From: Nocardia rhamnosiphila NBRC 108938
GTDB taxonomy: Bacteria > Actinomycetota > Actinomycetes > Mycobacteriales > Mycobacteriaceae
DNA length: 64,000 nt
Reading direction: 5' to 3'
Assembly: GCF_000720425.1 (NCBI RefSeq)
Contig: NZ_JOAJ01000013.1
Coordinates: 52,328-116,327, forward strand
Of this stretch, positions 1-8,870 are shown piece by piece; the stretch's first letter is position 1; every line of letters starts with the position of its first letter. Made by a program: the position numbers and the translations under genes. Under the pieces are notes generated by a model that had not been told where the DNA came from, did no database searches, and worked only from the letters and a program-made list of their open reading frames with translations.

Positions 1-264
1 GCCTCGGCCATGTGCCGGCACTACTGGCCGATAACCCTGGCCGCCATGCTGTTCTCCCGCCGGATCAGACAGATCGCATTGTCGCTGGCGGTGGCCGAGG
101 GCGCCGTCGACTGGTACACCCATCGCGAGCCGGGCGGACTGGATCCGCTGCGCTATATCGCGTTCCGGCGGGTCGACGATATCGGTTACGGCACCGGCCT
201 GTGGCTGGGCGCGCTCCGGGCGGGCAGCCCCGCCGCCCTCAAACCGACCGCCCCGCCCCAGTAG
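1..264 (+). CDS. mftF: Mycofactocin glycosyltransferase MftF, C-terminal end (partial)
   Basis: This is the last 87 codons of a gene that begins before the window. The tail carries a [18 protein letters not shown] segment followed by GLWLGALR. This resembles the hydrophobic C-terminus of MftF, the glycosyltransferase that adds glucose units to mycofactocin. The stop (262-264) lies 19 bases before mftG, and mftF-mftG adjacency is common in mycofactocin loci. The catalytic GT2 domain is outside the window, so the call rests on the tail and the neighbour. Confidence 0.7.
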   Translation, partial: ASAMCRHYWPITLAAMLFSRRIRQIALSLAVAEGAVDWYTHREPGGLDPLRYIAFRRVDDIGYGTGLWLGALRAGSPAALKPTAPPQ

Positions 265-283
265 TCCGAGCAGGTCACCCCGC

Positions 284-1741
284 ATGGCGCACACGCTGAT
301 CATCGGCGCCGGGACCGCCGGATGTGTACTGGCCGCCCGGCTCAGCGAGGATCCGGGACATACCGTGCGGGTGGTGGAGGCGGGTAGTCACTGGGCTTCG
401 GCCGACGACTTCCCCCCGGAGCTCGCCGACAGTGCCGATCTGCCGCTCGGTGATCAGGCGGCCTGGCTGTGGCGGTATTCCGTAGCCCTGACGCCGGACC
501 GGCCGGGAACCATCGTGCGCGGCCGCGGTATCGGCGGTTCGGGGTCGGTGAACGGGTCCTATTTCATCCGGGCCGCGGCACGGGATTTCGCGGCGTGGAG
601 CGGGGAGGTGGGCACCCGCTCGTGGGACTTCGAGTCGGTGCTGCCCTATTTCCGTGCGCTGGAGAACGATCACGACTACGGGGATCACCCCGGCCACGGC
701 CGGGCGGGGCCGGTCCCGGTACGCCGGACACGCACGCCCACCCCGCTGGTCGAGGAGTTCGGCGCGGCCTGCCGGGAACTCGGATTCGGTGAGGTGGCGG
801 ACTGGAACGCGCTGCCCGGCGGCCCCGAATCGGGTGTCGGCCCGGTGCCGTGCACGGTCGGGCCGCCCGACGGCTCCGGGCGGCGTCATCGGATAGGGCC
901 CGCGCATTCCTATCTGCTGCCGGCGCTGTCGCGTCCCAATCTGACGGTGCAGGGGGAAACCCTGGTGACGCGGCTGCGTTTCCGCGCCGGCCGGGTGGTC
1001 GGCGCCGACTGCCTCCACAGCGGTGAACCGGAGACGATCCCGGCCGACCGGGTGGTGCTGTGCGCGGGCGCGATCGAATCGGCGGCGCTGCTGCTGCGTT
1101 CCGGTATCGGGCCGGCCGCCGAGTCGACGGCGCTGGGTATCCCGGTGGTCGTCGACGCACCTGTCGGGCGATGGCTCACCGATCATCCCGAAATCGGGAT
1201 CGATTACCGGCATCCGGCGCCCGCGGGCCGGTCCGTCCCGCTGGAATATGTCCTGGAGTTCGACGATATCGAGATCCGTCCCTACACGGTCGCGTTCACA
1301 CCGGGGGTGTACCGGATGGGTGTGACCCTGATGCGGCCCACCAGTTCGGGCAGCATCGCGCTGAGCGCGGCCGATCCGCTGGCCGCGCCGCGGATCGAGC
1401 ACGGCTACCTCGGGACCGGAATCGACCGGACCCGGTTGCGCAACGCGGTGGAACTCACCGGGCAGCTCTTCGGGGTCATGGCGGCCGAACCGGTGGGGTC
1501 CGCCGGCCCGGTTTCGGATCGGTGGCTGTACGACCGCCTCGGTACCTCACAGCATCTCGCGGGTACCTGCCGGATGGGACGCGCCGACGATCCGCGGGCG
1601 GTGGTCGACGAGCGATTCCGGGTGCACGGGGTGGACGGGCTGTCGGTGGTGGATCTCTCTGTGGTGCCGGTACCGCTGAGCCGAGGTCCGCAGGCGACCG
1701 TGGTGTTGCTGGCGGAACGGGCCACCGCCGAGCTGCGCTGA
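284..1741 (+). CDS. mftG: Mycofactocin-associated GMC oxidoreductase MftG
   Basis: A 485-residue glucose-methanol-choline flavoprotein. The ADP-binding motif GAGTAGC lies near residue 8, a second GMC signature RGRGIGGSGSVNG near residue 78, and the C-terminal GMC domain has HLAGTCRMG with the expected active-site histidine. The terminal motif reads SRGPQATV rather than the usual histidine or asparagine context. From the literature on mycobacteria, MftG is thought to pass electrons from reduced mycofactocin to the respiratory chain. It starts at ATG 284, just after mftF. Assignment to MftG rather than another GMC enzyme depends mainly on this neighbour. Confidence 0.8.
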   Translation: MAHTLIIGAGTAGCVLAARLSEDPGHTVRVVEAGSHWASADDFPPELADSADLPLGDQAAWLWRYSVALTPDRPGTIVRGRGIGGSGSVNGSYFIRAAARDFAAWSGEVGTRSWDFESVLPYFRALENDHDYGDHPGHGRAGPVPVRRTRTPTPLVEEFGAACRELGFGEVADWNALPGGPESGVGPVPCTVGPPDGSGRRHRIGPAHSYLLPALSRPNLTVQGETLVTRLRFRAGRVVGADCLHSGEPETIPADRVVLCAGAIESAALLLRSGIGPAAESTALGIPVVVDAPVGRWLTDHPEIGIDYRHPAPAGRSVPLEYVLEFDDIEIRPYTVAFTPGVYRMGVTLMRPTSSGSIALSAADPLAAPRIEHGYLGTGIDRTRLRNAVELTGQLFGVMAAEPVGSAGPVSDRWLYDRLGTSQHLAGTCRMGRADDPRAVVDERFRVHGVDGLSVVDLSVVPVPLSRGPQATVVLLAERATAELR

Positions 1742-2351
1742 ATCCCCCGGCCCATCGACCACCTGCCTATACGCTCCCGCAGCGCCTTTCGGACCATGGA
1801 GCAGTCGATGGTGCGCTAATCGGTGGCGAACTCGCTCGGCCGGGCTGCCCGGCGGCCCGCGAGGGCCCGAATCTCCCACTGGCGCGGCCGTGGCCGGTGC
1901 GGTACTTTCCACCGGTGCGATTCGCCGGTCGGTGATCAGGATCGGCCCCTGTGCGGAGATCCGGACACTGCCCGGCACCCGGGAGCGAATCGCCGCCACC
2001 GAGGTATAGCCGACCGCTATCGGTGTACCCCAACTGCCTGCGCCGGGCCAACCGGTGTGGTAGGTGAGCTGTATCGGTCGGGGATACAGCTCACCGGGGT
2101 CGGCCCGTCGAAATATCAAGCGGCACCGTGCAATATTGCGTCTCCAATTTCGACACCCCGGGCCGATCTCCCGGGAATCGGACCGCGAGCTTGTACTCTG
2201 GTCCCTCGGGTGGCCCGCTGCGGCAACGTGATCCGGCCACCCGAGAATCCGCACCCGGCGCCGAACACCGGGGAAGGTACGGCGCCGGTGCGGAAGACTC
2301 AGCGAACTCCCCGCGACCCACAATTGTCGATTCCGATCAACCCGGGACCGG
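1742..2351. other. Intergenic stretch without a convincing gene
   Basis: About 610 bases lie between the stop of mftG and the stop of the minus-strand ATPase gene. Open frames cross it on both strands, but none has a recognisable domain, a good ribosome site or a plausible start. The minus-strand frame around 1960-2100 reads like protein (a segment TGWPGAGSWGTPIAVGY), so a decayed minus-strand gene is possible. I cannot identify it. The only clear element is the inverted repeat at 2063-2095. Confidence 0.5.
2063..2095. repeat. Perfect 13-base inverted repeat
   Basis: GGTGAGCTGTATC (2063-2075) is followed after a 7-base loop by its exact reverse complement (2083-2095). There is no T-run, so it is not a textbook terminator. 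It could be an operator for an unseen gene, a transcript-end hairpin for mftG, or part of a decayed gene. Confidence 0.75.
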
Positions 2352-3785
2352 TCAACTGCTCCAAGCGGACAATATGTCGTCCGGTTCCCAGACGAGGTCG
2401 GCATTGCACCGGGCCGTTCCGGACCGAGTCGCGATGACCAGGCCGGTTTTTCCGGGCTCGTAGTCCGGCATCTGCGCCATCGATTTGTGCAGGGCGGCCA
2501 TATCGTGGTCGTCGAACGGGGTGTCCAGCCATTTGACAGATCCCGCGAAGTACACGTTCCGGGCGATGGGCCCGCGGTCCGCGCCGACCAGATCGATTTC
2601 GGGATCGAAACGCCGGTTCCACCAGCCACCAACGGTTTCCACCTCCGGCCAGGGAAGAGCACCGGAGAGTGCGGCGAGTTCCAGCGATTCCCGGATCAAG
2701 GGTTCGACTGCCCGGCCGCGCCAGGTCGACCAGCGTCGTTGGATCAGCCGGAACGCGCTCTGGTACCGCCCACGGCGCGAAAGCTCCTGCGCGGACCGCA
2801 GAATCGCCAGATACAACCGGAGGTTGCTGTCGGCGACCCGGTACAGCGCCGGCTTGCCGGGGCGGGTGGACAGTGGCTCGTCGATGGCCAGGACCCGTTT
2901 GTCATCGGTGAGGCGCCGCAGAATCGGTGACAGACTTCCGGATGCGATCGCTCCGGCGCGGCCACCCGCGGTGGCGGCGATATTCGCATGGGTGCGGTCG
3001 CCACCGCCGACCGCTTCGAGTACGCGACGTGTTTGATCGGGGGACGGGAATTCGGCCAGAAGCGCGGATTCGGGCACGCTGAACAGTGGCGCTGCCGGGT
3101 CCGCGGATTCTTGTTCCAGGAAGTCGAGGGGGGCGGTACCGTGCGGCCAGCTGCGCAGAATTCCGGGCAGCCCCCCGGTGATGAGGTGGGCGTCCAGAGC
3201 GTCCGCCGCGTCCAGTCCGGTGGCGGCGGCGATTTCGGCCGGATCGAGCGGCCCCAGGGTGAGGTTGTCGGCGCGCCCGAAAAACGGCCGGTCATAGGCG
3301 GTGAGGCGTTCCATCATGTGCAGATCGCTGCCCAGGAGCAGCAGGAGCACCGGGCGGCGGGACAATAGTCGATCCCAGGCGGTCTGGAGCACGCCGTCGA
3401 AGCTCGCGTCCTGCTCGGCCAGCCAGGGCAACTCGTCGATCACCACCACCGCCGGGCTCGACGGCAGCAACCCTGCCAGGATCCGGAACGCATCGGCCCA
3501 TGAGCCCGCCAGCTCGGGAACGACTGCGGGGTCGGCGACCAGCGACGATTCTCGCAATTCGAGAAGGAAGGCAGCCAAGGATTCGGTCGGTGCGGCGCCC
3601 TTGGTGGCCATGAAATAGACGTACGGCAACCCTGCGCGGTCACAGAATTCCTGGACCAGCCGGGATTTGCCGACCTGGCGTCGGCCCCGGATGGCGACCG
3701 CTGAACCGGCAGCCGATTCGGTGACACGGCGCAACCGGATATCGAGCGTCGCGAGCTCGTTCTGTCTACCGACGAATCCGGACAC
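2352..3785 (-). CDS. AAA ATPase with C-terminal DUF234-type nuclease-like domain
   Basis: A 477-residue ATP-binding protein of the archaeal-type AAA/DUF234 group. Counted from the GTG start, Walker A (GRRQVGKS) is at about residues 34-41 and Walker B (VVVIDEL) at about 113-119. The C-terminal third carries FDPEIDLVG followed by SVKW, which matches the D...xxK pattern of DUF234 PD-(D/E)XK-like domains. The molecular role of the family is not settled. The frame stays open to ATG 3857, but a perfect TATAAT box lies inside that extension and GGAGAGG stands 8 bases before GTG 3785, so GTG 3785 is chosen. The gene appears to be a stand-alone unit. Confidence 0.75.
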   Translation of the reverse strand: MSGFVGRQNELATLDIRLRRVTESAAGSAVAIRGRRQVGKSRLVQEFCDRAGLPYVYFMATKGAAPTESLAAFLLELRESSLVADPAVVPELAGSWADAFRILAGLLPSSPAVVVIDELPWLAEQDASFDGVLQTAWDRLLSRRPVLLLLLGSDLHMMERLTAYDRPFFGRADNLTLGPLDPAEIAAATGLDAADALDAHLITGGLPGILRSWPHGTAPLDFLEQESADPAAPLFSVPESALLAEFPSPDQTRRVLEAVGGGDRTHANIAATAGGRAGAIASGSLSPILRRLTDDKRVLAIDEPLSTRPGKPALYRVADSNLRLYLAILRSAQELSRRGRYQSAFRLIQRRWSTWRGRAVEPLIRESLELAALSGALPWPEVETVGGWWNRRFDPEIDLVGADRGPIARNVYFAGSVKWLDTPFDDHDMAALHKSMAQMPDYEPGKTGLVIATRSGTARCNADLVWEPDDILSAWSS

Positions 3786-3804
3786 CCGCGCCACCTCTCC
3801 GGGA

Positions 3805-3852
3805 CCATCTATGTAGAGAAGATCTACATAGATGGTCTCTACATAGATTATA
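3805..3852 (-). promoter_or_regulatory. Promoter and palindromic operator of the AAA ATPase gene
   Basis: On the minus strand a perfect TATAAT (-10) occupies 3852-3847. Overlapping the expected start point are three copies of one 11-base box. CCATCTATGTAGA (3805-3817) and its exact reverse complement (3823-3835) form a palindrome, and a third box TCTACATAGAT (3838-3848) repeats 15 bases further upstream. The layout suits autoregulation by a dimeric repressor. No convincing -35 box is seen at standard spacing. Confidence 0.7.
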
Positions 3853-3913
3853 GCCACCGCAGGCCGGCGGTCCGTCGACCGTTTCGGGGGCGTGGTGGCC
3901 TTCGCGGGCGTGT

Positions 3914-4510
3914 TCAGGCGTGGGGTTGTGGCAGGACGCCGGTGAGTACGGCCGCTACCGACCTGTGGACGGCGGCCGCGGTGGGTGCGTGCTCGCGATC
4001 GGCGAACAGCAGGTGTGCCGCGCCGGTGAGCGTGGGGGCGAGGGTGGTGACATCGGCGTCCGCGGAGATGCGTCCCAGGTCTCGTTCGGTGGTGAGGTAG
4101 TCGGCGATCATCGCGGTGCCTTCGCCCAGGACGGGTATGGGGGCGGCACCGGCCGCGCGCAGGCGGACTCGTAAATCGTCGCGGGAAACGATGAGCGCGA
4201 CGATCGCTACCGCGACCGGGTCGAACAGCTCGGTCAGGGCAGTGGTGAGATTCGCGGCGACGGGGCCGCGCCCGGCGGTGTCGCGTAGCGTCGCGGCCTG
4301 CCGGTCGAGCGCCGCGATCCGGTCGAGGACGAACTCGGCCAGGAAGGCGTCGAAGTCGGTGAAATGCCGGTGGATCACGCCTTTGGCGACTCCGGCCTCG
4401 GTGGTCACCGCCCGGCTGGTCAATCCATGGGGGCCGCCGGCGAGCAGGACACGCCGGGCGGCGGCGAAGAGTTGTTCGCGCGCATCACGCAACGCCACAC
4501 CGGTCGGCAT
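3914..4510 (-). CDS. TetR-family transcriptional regulator
   Basis: A 198-residue TetR regulator. The N-terminal helix-turn-helix spans about residues 10-55, with LTSRAVTTEAGVAKGVIHRHF followed by TDFDAFL; the rest is the ligand-binding domain. ATG 4510 is preferred over TTG 4552 because the longer form would run into the divergent operator and its extra residues do not look like TetR. It is transcribed away from the methyltransferase at 4582, and a perfect palindrome lies between them, so it most likely represses that gene and perhaps itself. Confidence 0.85.
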   Translation of the reverse strand: MPTGVALRDAREQLFAAARRVLLAGGPHGLTSRAVTTEAGVAKGVIHRHFTDFDAFLAEFVLDRIAALDRQAATLRDTAGRGPVAANLTTALTELFDPVAVAIVALIVSRDDLRVRLRAAGAAPIPVLGEGTAMIADYLTTERDLGRISADADVTTLAPTLTGAAHLLFADREHAPTAAAVHRSVAAVLTGVLPQPHA

Positions 4511-4545
4511 CGGGACACCGTCTTTCCGTCGTTCGCGCTGCGCGA

Positions 4546-4583
4546 TTGACAAGTGGGCATGCGCCCACTCATAGTGGGCGCAT
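4546..4583 (+). promoter_or_regulatory. Divergent TetR operator and leaderless promoter of the methyltransferase
   Basis: TTGACA (4546-4551) and CATAGT (4570-4575), 18 bases apart, form a promoter for the plus-strand gene. Start-point spacing puts +1 at about 4582, the A of the ATG, so the mRNA would be leaderless. ATGCGCCCACT (4559-4569) and its exact reverse complement (4573-4583) form a palindrome around a 3-base centre that covers the -10 box and start codon. A further half-site, AGTGGGCAT, is at 4552-4560. Confidence 0.75.
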
Positions 4584-5421
4584 GGTCACTTTACCGCCCG
4601 AGCCGTCGTCGTCCCCGCTGGGCAAATCCCACCACGCACGTGGGCTGGCCCAGTCCTTCGGCGACGACCCCGAACGATATGACCGGACCCGGCCGCGCTA
4701 CCCCGCCGCGATGGTGGCCCGGGTCATCGCGGAGGCTCCTGGTCGCGATGTCCTCGATGTCGGAATCGGCACCGGGATTTCGGCGCAGCCCTTCGCCGCG
4801 GCCGGATGTCGCGTGCTCGGCGTCGAGGTCGACCCGCGGATGGCCGAATTCGCGGCCCGGCAGGGATTCGACGTCGAGGTGGCGAAGTTCGAGGATTGGG
4901 ATCCGGCGGGCCGGGACTTCGACGCGGTGGTCTCCGGGCAGTCCTGGCACTGGGTGGACCCTGTCCGCGGAGCCACCAAGGCGGCGCAGGTCCTGCGGCC
5001 GGGCGGCCGGCTGGCCGTCTTCTGGAACGCGTTCGCGCCCCCGGCCGATCTCGCGCAGGCCTTCGGCGCCGTCTACCAGCGACTCCTGCCCGGCTCGCCG
5101 TTCGCCCGCGGGCCGTTCGGGGGTCCCACCACGTACGCCGGCCAGTTCACCGAGGTCGGCGACGGGATGCGTCGAGCAGGCGCATTCGAAACGCCCGAAC
5201 AGTGGGAGTTCGCCTGGACTCGCCGCTTCACCAGGGACGAATGGCTCGAGCAGGTACCGACCTTCGGCGGTCACAGCCAGTTCTCGCCGGACACGCTCGA
5301 GCGACTGCTCGCCGGTATCGGGTCCGCGGTCGACGATGCCGGTGGCAGCTTCGTCATGAACTACACGACCGTGGTGATCACGGCACCGGCTACCGGGCGG
5401 AATCGGCCGGTAACGCGGTGA
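4582..5421 (+). CDS. Class I SAM-dependent methyltransferase
   Basis: A 279-residue Rossmann-fold methyltransferase. Motif I reads DVLDVGIGTGISAQPFA at about residues 60-76, and a later segment reads SGQSWHWVD before AAQVLRPGGRLAVFW, a typical type-11 methyltransferase pattern. The acceptor substrate cannot be told from sequence. The upstream ATG or TTG codons of this frame lie within the promoter, so ATG 4582 is used. It is paired with the divergent TetR gene, a common arrangement for small-molecule detoxification enzymes. It ends 17 bases from the convergent permease gene. Confidence 0.85.
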   Translation: MVTLPPEPSSSPLGKSHHARGLAQSFGDDPERYDRTRPRYPAAMVARVIAEAPGRDVLDVGIGTGISAQPFAAAGCRVLGVEVDPRMAEFAARQGFDVEVAKFEDWDPAGRDFDAVVSGQSWHWVDPVRGATKAAQVLRPGGRLAVFWNAFAPPADLAQAFGAVYQRLLPGSPFARGPFGGPTTYAGQFTEVGDGMRRAGAFETPEQWEFAWTRRFTRDEWLEQVPTFGGHSQFSPDTLERLLAGIGSAVDDAGGSFVMNYTTVVITAPATGRNRPVTR

Positions 5422-5438
5422 CGATGCGGCCCGGTTCG

Positions 5439-6284
5439 TCACCGTCCACCGAAACCCGACATGCCGATACCGCGGAGGAATGCCTTCTGCGCGACGGCAT
5501 AGACGATGACCAGCGGTAGCAGGATCAGCATGGACGCGGCCATCAGCACCGGCCAGTCCGAGACGTATTGCCCCTGCATCCACACCAGGCCGAGGGTGAC
5601 GGTGGAGATCTCCCGGCGTTGGATCATCACCAGCGGCCACAGGAAATCGTTCCAGACGTTGACCCAGGTGAGTACGGCGAGAACCATCACCGCCGGTTTG
5701 GCATTGGGCAGCAGAACCCGCCGGTAGATCTGCCACGGGGAGCAGCCGTCGAGGACTGCGGCCTCTTCGAGTTCCACGGGGAGGGTACGGAAGAACTGCC
5801 GCATCAGATAGGTGCCGAACGCACTGCCGAACAGTCCGGGCAGGATCAACGCCCAGGGGGTATCGGTCAAACCCAGCACCCGCATGAGCAGGAACTGGGG
5901 CACCACGGTCACGGTGAGCGGGACCATGAGCGTGGCCAGATAGGCCACGAACAGGGCGTCGCGGCCGGGGAAGCGCAGCCGGGCGAACGCGTATCCGGCC
6001 AAGGAGCAGAAGAAGACCTGGCCGGCGGTGACGCATCCGGCGTAGAGGACGGTGTTGAGGAACATCCGGCCGAACGGCATCTCCTGGAAAACGGTGCGGT
6101 AGTTGGACCACTGTGGTTCACGCGGGAGCAGGGTCGGCGTGGTGACTTCGGACTGTTTCTTCACCGAGCCCGCCAACGCCCACAGGATGGGGAGCAGCGC
6201 GCACCACGCCATCGCGATGAGCGCGAGGTAGAGCGCGGCGGCCCGGACGAAGGCGCGGGTCTTCCAGCCGGGTACCACTTTCAT
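5439..6284 (-). CDS. Carbohydrate ABC transporter permease (MalG type)
   Basis: A 281-residue inner-membrane permease with about six hydrophobic helices. The EAA loop, EEAAVLDGCSPWQIYRRVLLP, identifies the subunit that docks on the ATPase. The ATG overlaps the stop of the upstream permease as ATGA (6281-6284), showing translational coupling. It is the third gene of a minus-strand operon of binding protein, permease 1 and permease 2. Substrate is probably a sugar or oligosaccharide by family, but cannot be specified. Confidence 0.9.
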   Translation of the reverse strand: MKVVPGWKTRAFVRAAALYLALIAMAWCALLPILWALAGSVKKQSEVTTPTLLPREPQWSNYRTVFQEMPFGRMFLNTVLYAGCVTAGQVFFCSLAGYAFARLRFPGRDALFVAYLATLMVPLTVTVVPQFLLMRVLGLTDTPWALILPGLFGSAFGTYLMRQFFRTLPVELEEAAVLDGCSPWQIYRRVLLPNAKPAVMVLAVLTWVNVWNDFLWPLVMIQRREISTVTLGLVWMQGQYVSDWPVLMAASMLILLPLVIVYAVAQKAFLRGIGMSGFGGR

Positions 6285-7231
6285 CGCTCCGTCGAATTCT
6301 TGCGGGTGAACCACAATTGCGCGATGGTCGGTGCCAACAGGGCCAGGAAGATCAACCAGGCGATGGCCGACGCGTAACCGGCGTCACCGAACGCGAAGGC
6401 GTTCTGGAAGATCATGATGCCGAAGACGTAGGTGCCGGTTTCCGGGCCGCCGTTGCCGCCGGTGAGCACGTAGATCTGGTCGAAGGCCTGCACCGAGCCG
6501 ATGACCGAGACGACGAGGACGAAGGACAGCGCCCCCCGGATCAGGGGCACGGTGATCGATACGAATCGCCGGACCGCGCCCGCTCCGTCGATCTTCGCCG
6601 CTTCGTAGAGGTCCTGCGGGACGCCCTGCATCGCGGCGAGCAGCACCACGGTGGCGAACGGGATGCTCTTCCACACGCTGACCAGGCATACCGAGACCAT
6701 CGCCCACCGGGGTTCGACCAGCCAGGGAATGGGACCGAGGCCGACCCCGCCGAGCATCGTATTGAGCAGCCCGTTGTTCGTATCGAAGACGAAACGCCAG
6801 ATCACCGCCATCACCACGCTCGATATCGCCAGGGGCAGGAACATGACCGTCCGGAAGAAGCCGGTCCCCCTGACTCCGCGGTTCAGGGTCGCGGCGACGA
6901 CCAGGCTTATCGACACGGTGGGAATCAGCGTCCCGAGGGTGTAGACGAGCGTGTTCCGCAACGCGATGGCGAACAGCGGATCCGTGGTGAGCAGCTCGCG
7001 GAAGTTCCGCAGCCCGGTGAACTGGATCGGCCCGAACATATCCCACTCGTGGAAGCTCAGATAGAGCGAGAAGCCCAGCGGGAAGACCAGGAATACCGCG
7101 ACCGCCAGGAGGTTCGGGGCGATGAACAGTCGTGCCGCCCGTGCCTGCCGCTTCGCCGACTCCGAGCGGCGTCCGGTGGCGGCAACCGGTGCCGCCGGTT
7201 TCCCGGTCGCGATCTCGTCGGTGGTGGTCAT
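6281..7231 (-). CDS. Carbohydrate ABC transporter permease (MalF type)
   Basis: A 316-residue permease. A hydrophilic N-terminus is followed by helix LLAVAVFLVFPLGFSLYLSF and further membrane segments. The coupling loop reads YEAAKIDGAGAVRRFVSITVP. ATG 7231 overlaps the TGA of the binding-protein gene (7228-7231). It pairs with the permease at 5439 to form the membrane channel of the importer. No ATPase gene is nearby, so a shared MsiK-like ATPase encoded elsewhere is inferred. Confidence 0.9.
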   Translation of the reverse strand: MTTTDEIATGKPAAPVAATGRRSESAKRQARAARLFIAPNLLAVAVFLVFPLGFSLYLSFHEWDMFGPIQFTGLRNFRELLTTDPLFAIALRNTLVYTLGTLIPTVSISLVVAATLNRGVRGTGFFRTVMFLPLAISSVVMAVIWRFVFDTNNGLLNTMLGGVGLGPIPWLVEPRWAMVSVCLVSVWKSIPFATVVLLAAMQGVPQDLYEAAKIDGAGAVRRFVSITVPLIRGALSFVLVVSVIGSVQAFDQIYVLTGGNGGPETGTYVFGIMIFQNAFAFGDAGYASAIAWLIFLALLAPTIAQLWFTRKNSTER

Positions 7232-8547
7232 CGGTTGCGCAGCACCTCGTCGGCTGCCGGAGCGAGATGGTCCGCCAGCGAGGTCGCCGGAGCGGCGCCG
7301 CGGAGCACGGGGCCGATGTACCGGCCCATCAGCGCGTCGATGCGCGGCCATTCCGCCGTGACCGGCAGGGGAGCGGAATGCGCCGGTCCGTCGACGAGGA
7401 TGTCCAGGTTGCGGATATCGCTGTGCGCCGCGGCGAACCCGGGGGATCGCACGGCGGAGCCGAGGGCCGGCACGAAAAGGCCGGTCTCCGCGACAACCGC
7501 CTGGCCGACCGGCCCGGCCGCGAATTTCAGGAACTTCCAGGCCTGCTCTTTTCGCGGGCTGTCGGCGGCTATGGCCAGACCCGTGGTGCCGATATTCGAG
7601 CGCGCACCGCGGCTCGCCGGGCCGGCCGGCAGGGCGGTGATATCGAAATCCAGGTCGCCGGCCTCGGCGAAGGTGCGGTACCGCCAGTGCCCGCCCATCG
7701 CCAGCGCGGCTCTGCCCTGCGTGAACAGGTCCATAGCCGAGATCGACTGCTGATCCGCCGGACTCGGCGCCACCCGATACCTGTTGGCCAGGTCCGCATA
7801 GAACTGGACGCCTTCGATGAAAGCGGCCGTGGAGAAGTCCGAACGGTCGGGTGCGGTGCGCGGGCTCGCCCATTCGGCGCCGTTGTTGACGGCGAAGAGA
7901 CCGGCCGAATAGTACGGCACCCAGGTATCGACGAACCCCCACTGCCGGACCTCGCCGGACCGATCACGCTCGGTGAGCGCGCGGCCGATATCCAGGAACT
8001 CGGCGAAGCTCCACGCGCCTTCCCACCGGCCGGGCGGCCGCAGTCCGGCCTGGTCGAACAGTGCCCTGTTGCAGAACAGGAAGTTTCCCGACCACTGTTC
8101 CGGGAGCGCGTACTGCCCGCCTTCGAAAGTGAAGGTGTCGTACAGCGCCGAGGTGCCGCCTGCCGACAGGTCGGCGGCGAAGGCCGGATCGCGGTCGAGC
8201 AGGGTATTCAGATCCAGCAGCACGCCCCGGTCGGCGAGACCGGCATAGGTTTGTTCCCACGCCATCAACACGTCGGGACATCTGCCGCCCGCACAGAAGG
8301 TCAACATCTGCTGCATCGGGTCGGGGCCGGACAGCAGGGTGCGCACTCGAATATCCGGGTTTCGGCGAGTGAACTCGTCGATCACCCGCTGCCGTCCGTC
8401 GGCTTCGGCGGGGTTGGCCTGGAAGAAGAACGTCAGTGCGTCGTCGTCGCTGCACCCACCCAGCGCCGAAACCGCCAGCGTCGCGCCGACCCCGCCGGTG
8501 GCGCGGAGGAATTCGCGCCGCCCGAGCGGCGTTCCTCGCTCACCCAC
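7228..8547 (-). CDS. Extracellular solute-binding lipoprotein of a sugar ABC importer
   Basis: A 439-residue family-1 solute-binding protein. The N-terminus has a twin-arginine motif, GRREFLR (residues 9-15), and a lipobox ALGGC with the acylated cysteine at residue 32, so it is probably a Tat-exported lipoprotein. The start is GTG 8547, preceded by AGGAGG at a 10-base spacing; longer in-frame versions lack any signal peptide. It heads the operon and would capture substrate outside the cell for the two permeases. Confidence 0.88.
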   Translation of the reverse strand: MGERGTPLGRREFLRATGGVGATLAVSALGGCSDDDALTFFFQANPAEADGRQRVIDEFTRRNPDIRVRTLLSGPDPMQQMLTFCAGGRCPDVLMAWEQTYAGLADRGVLLDLNTLLDRDPAFAADLSAGGTSALYDTFTFEGGQYALPEQWSGNFLFCNRALFDQAGLRPPGRWEGAWSFAEFLDIGRALTERDRSGEVRQWGFVDTWVPYYSAGLFAVNNGAEWASPRTAPDRSDFSTAAFIEGVQFYADLANRYRVAPSPADQQSISAMDLFTQGRAALAMGGHWRYRTFAEAGDLDFDITALPAGPASRGARSNIGTTGLAIAADSPRKEQAWKFLKFAAGPVGQAVVAETGLFVPALGSAVRSPGFAAAHSDIRNLDILVDGPAHSAPLPVTAEWPRIDALMGRYIGPVLRGAAPATSLADHLAPAADEVLRNR

Positions 8548-8870
8548 GCCGCGATCACCTCCTGCGCGCCGCGCGCTCGCGCGAAATCGTCCGAGTCCGG
8601 AACCGCGATTCGTGCCTCGAGCGCCGGGCGCCATCCCTTCCGTCTCCGACGGATGCCGCGGCCCGGCCCCTGCGATTGTCCAACGCCGCCGTGCGAATCG
8701 ACCCGAGCGACTCGCCTGCATCTCGTGGGCGGGTGGCGGCGGAGAGCCACCGGACACCGCGCCGGGCCCGGCGGCGTCGACGAGCACGCGTCCTGAACGA
8801 GGCCGGCGGAGGCGCGGCATGGGCACGGTGACCGTGGCTACGCGGCCACCCGCGGTACGACTCTCCGGGG
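8548..8870. other. Intergenic region upstream of the ABC importer operon
   Basis: This 323-base gap must hold the promoter of the importer operon and the transcript end of the MpaB-like gene. A short inverted repeat, GGTGGC (8732-8737) with GCCACC (8746-8751), is present, but no LacI-type palindrome typical of sugar operons was found. Open frames across it have no recognisable features. Confidence 0.5.
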
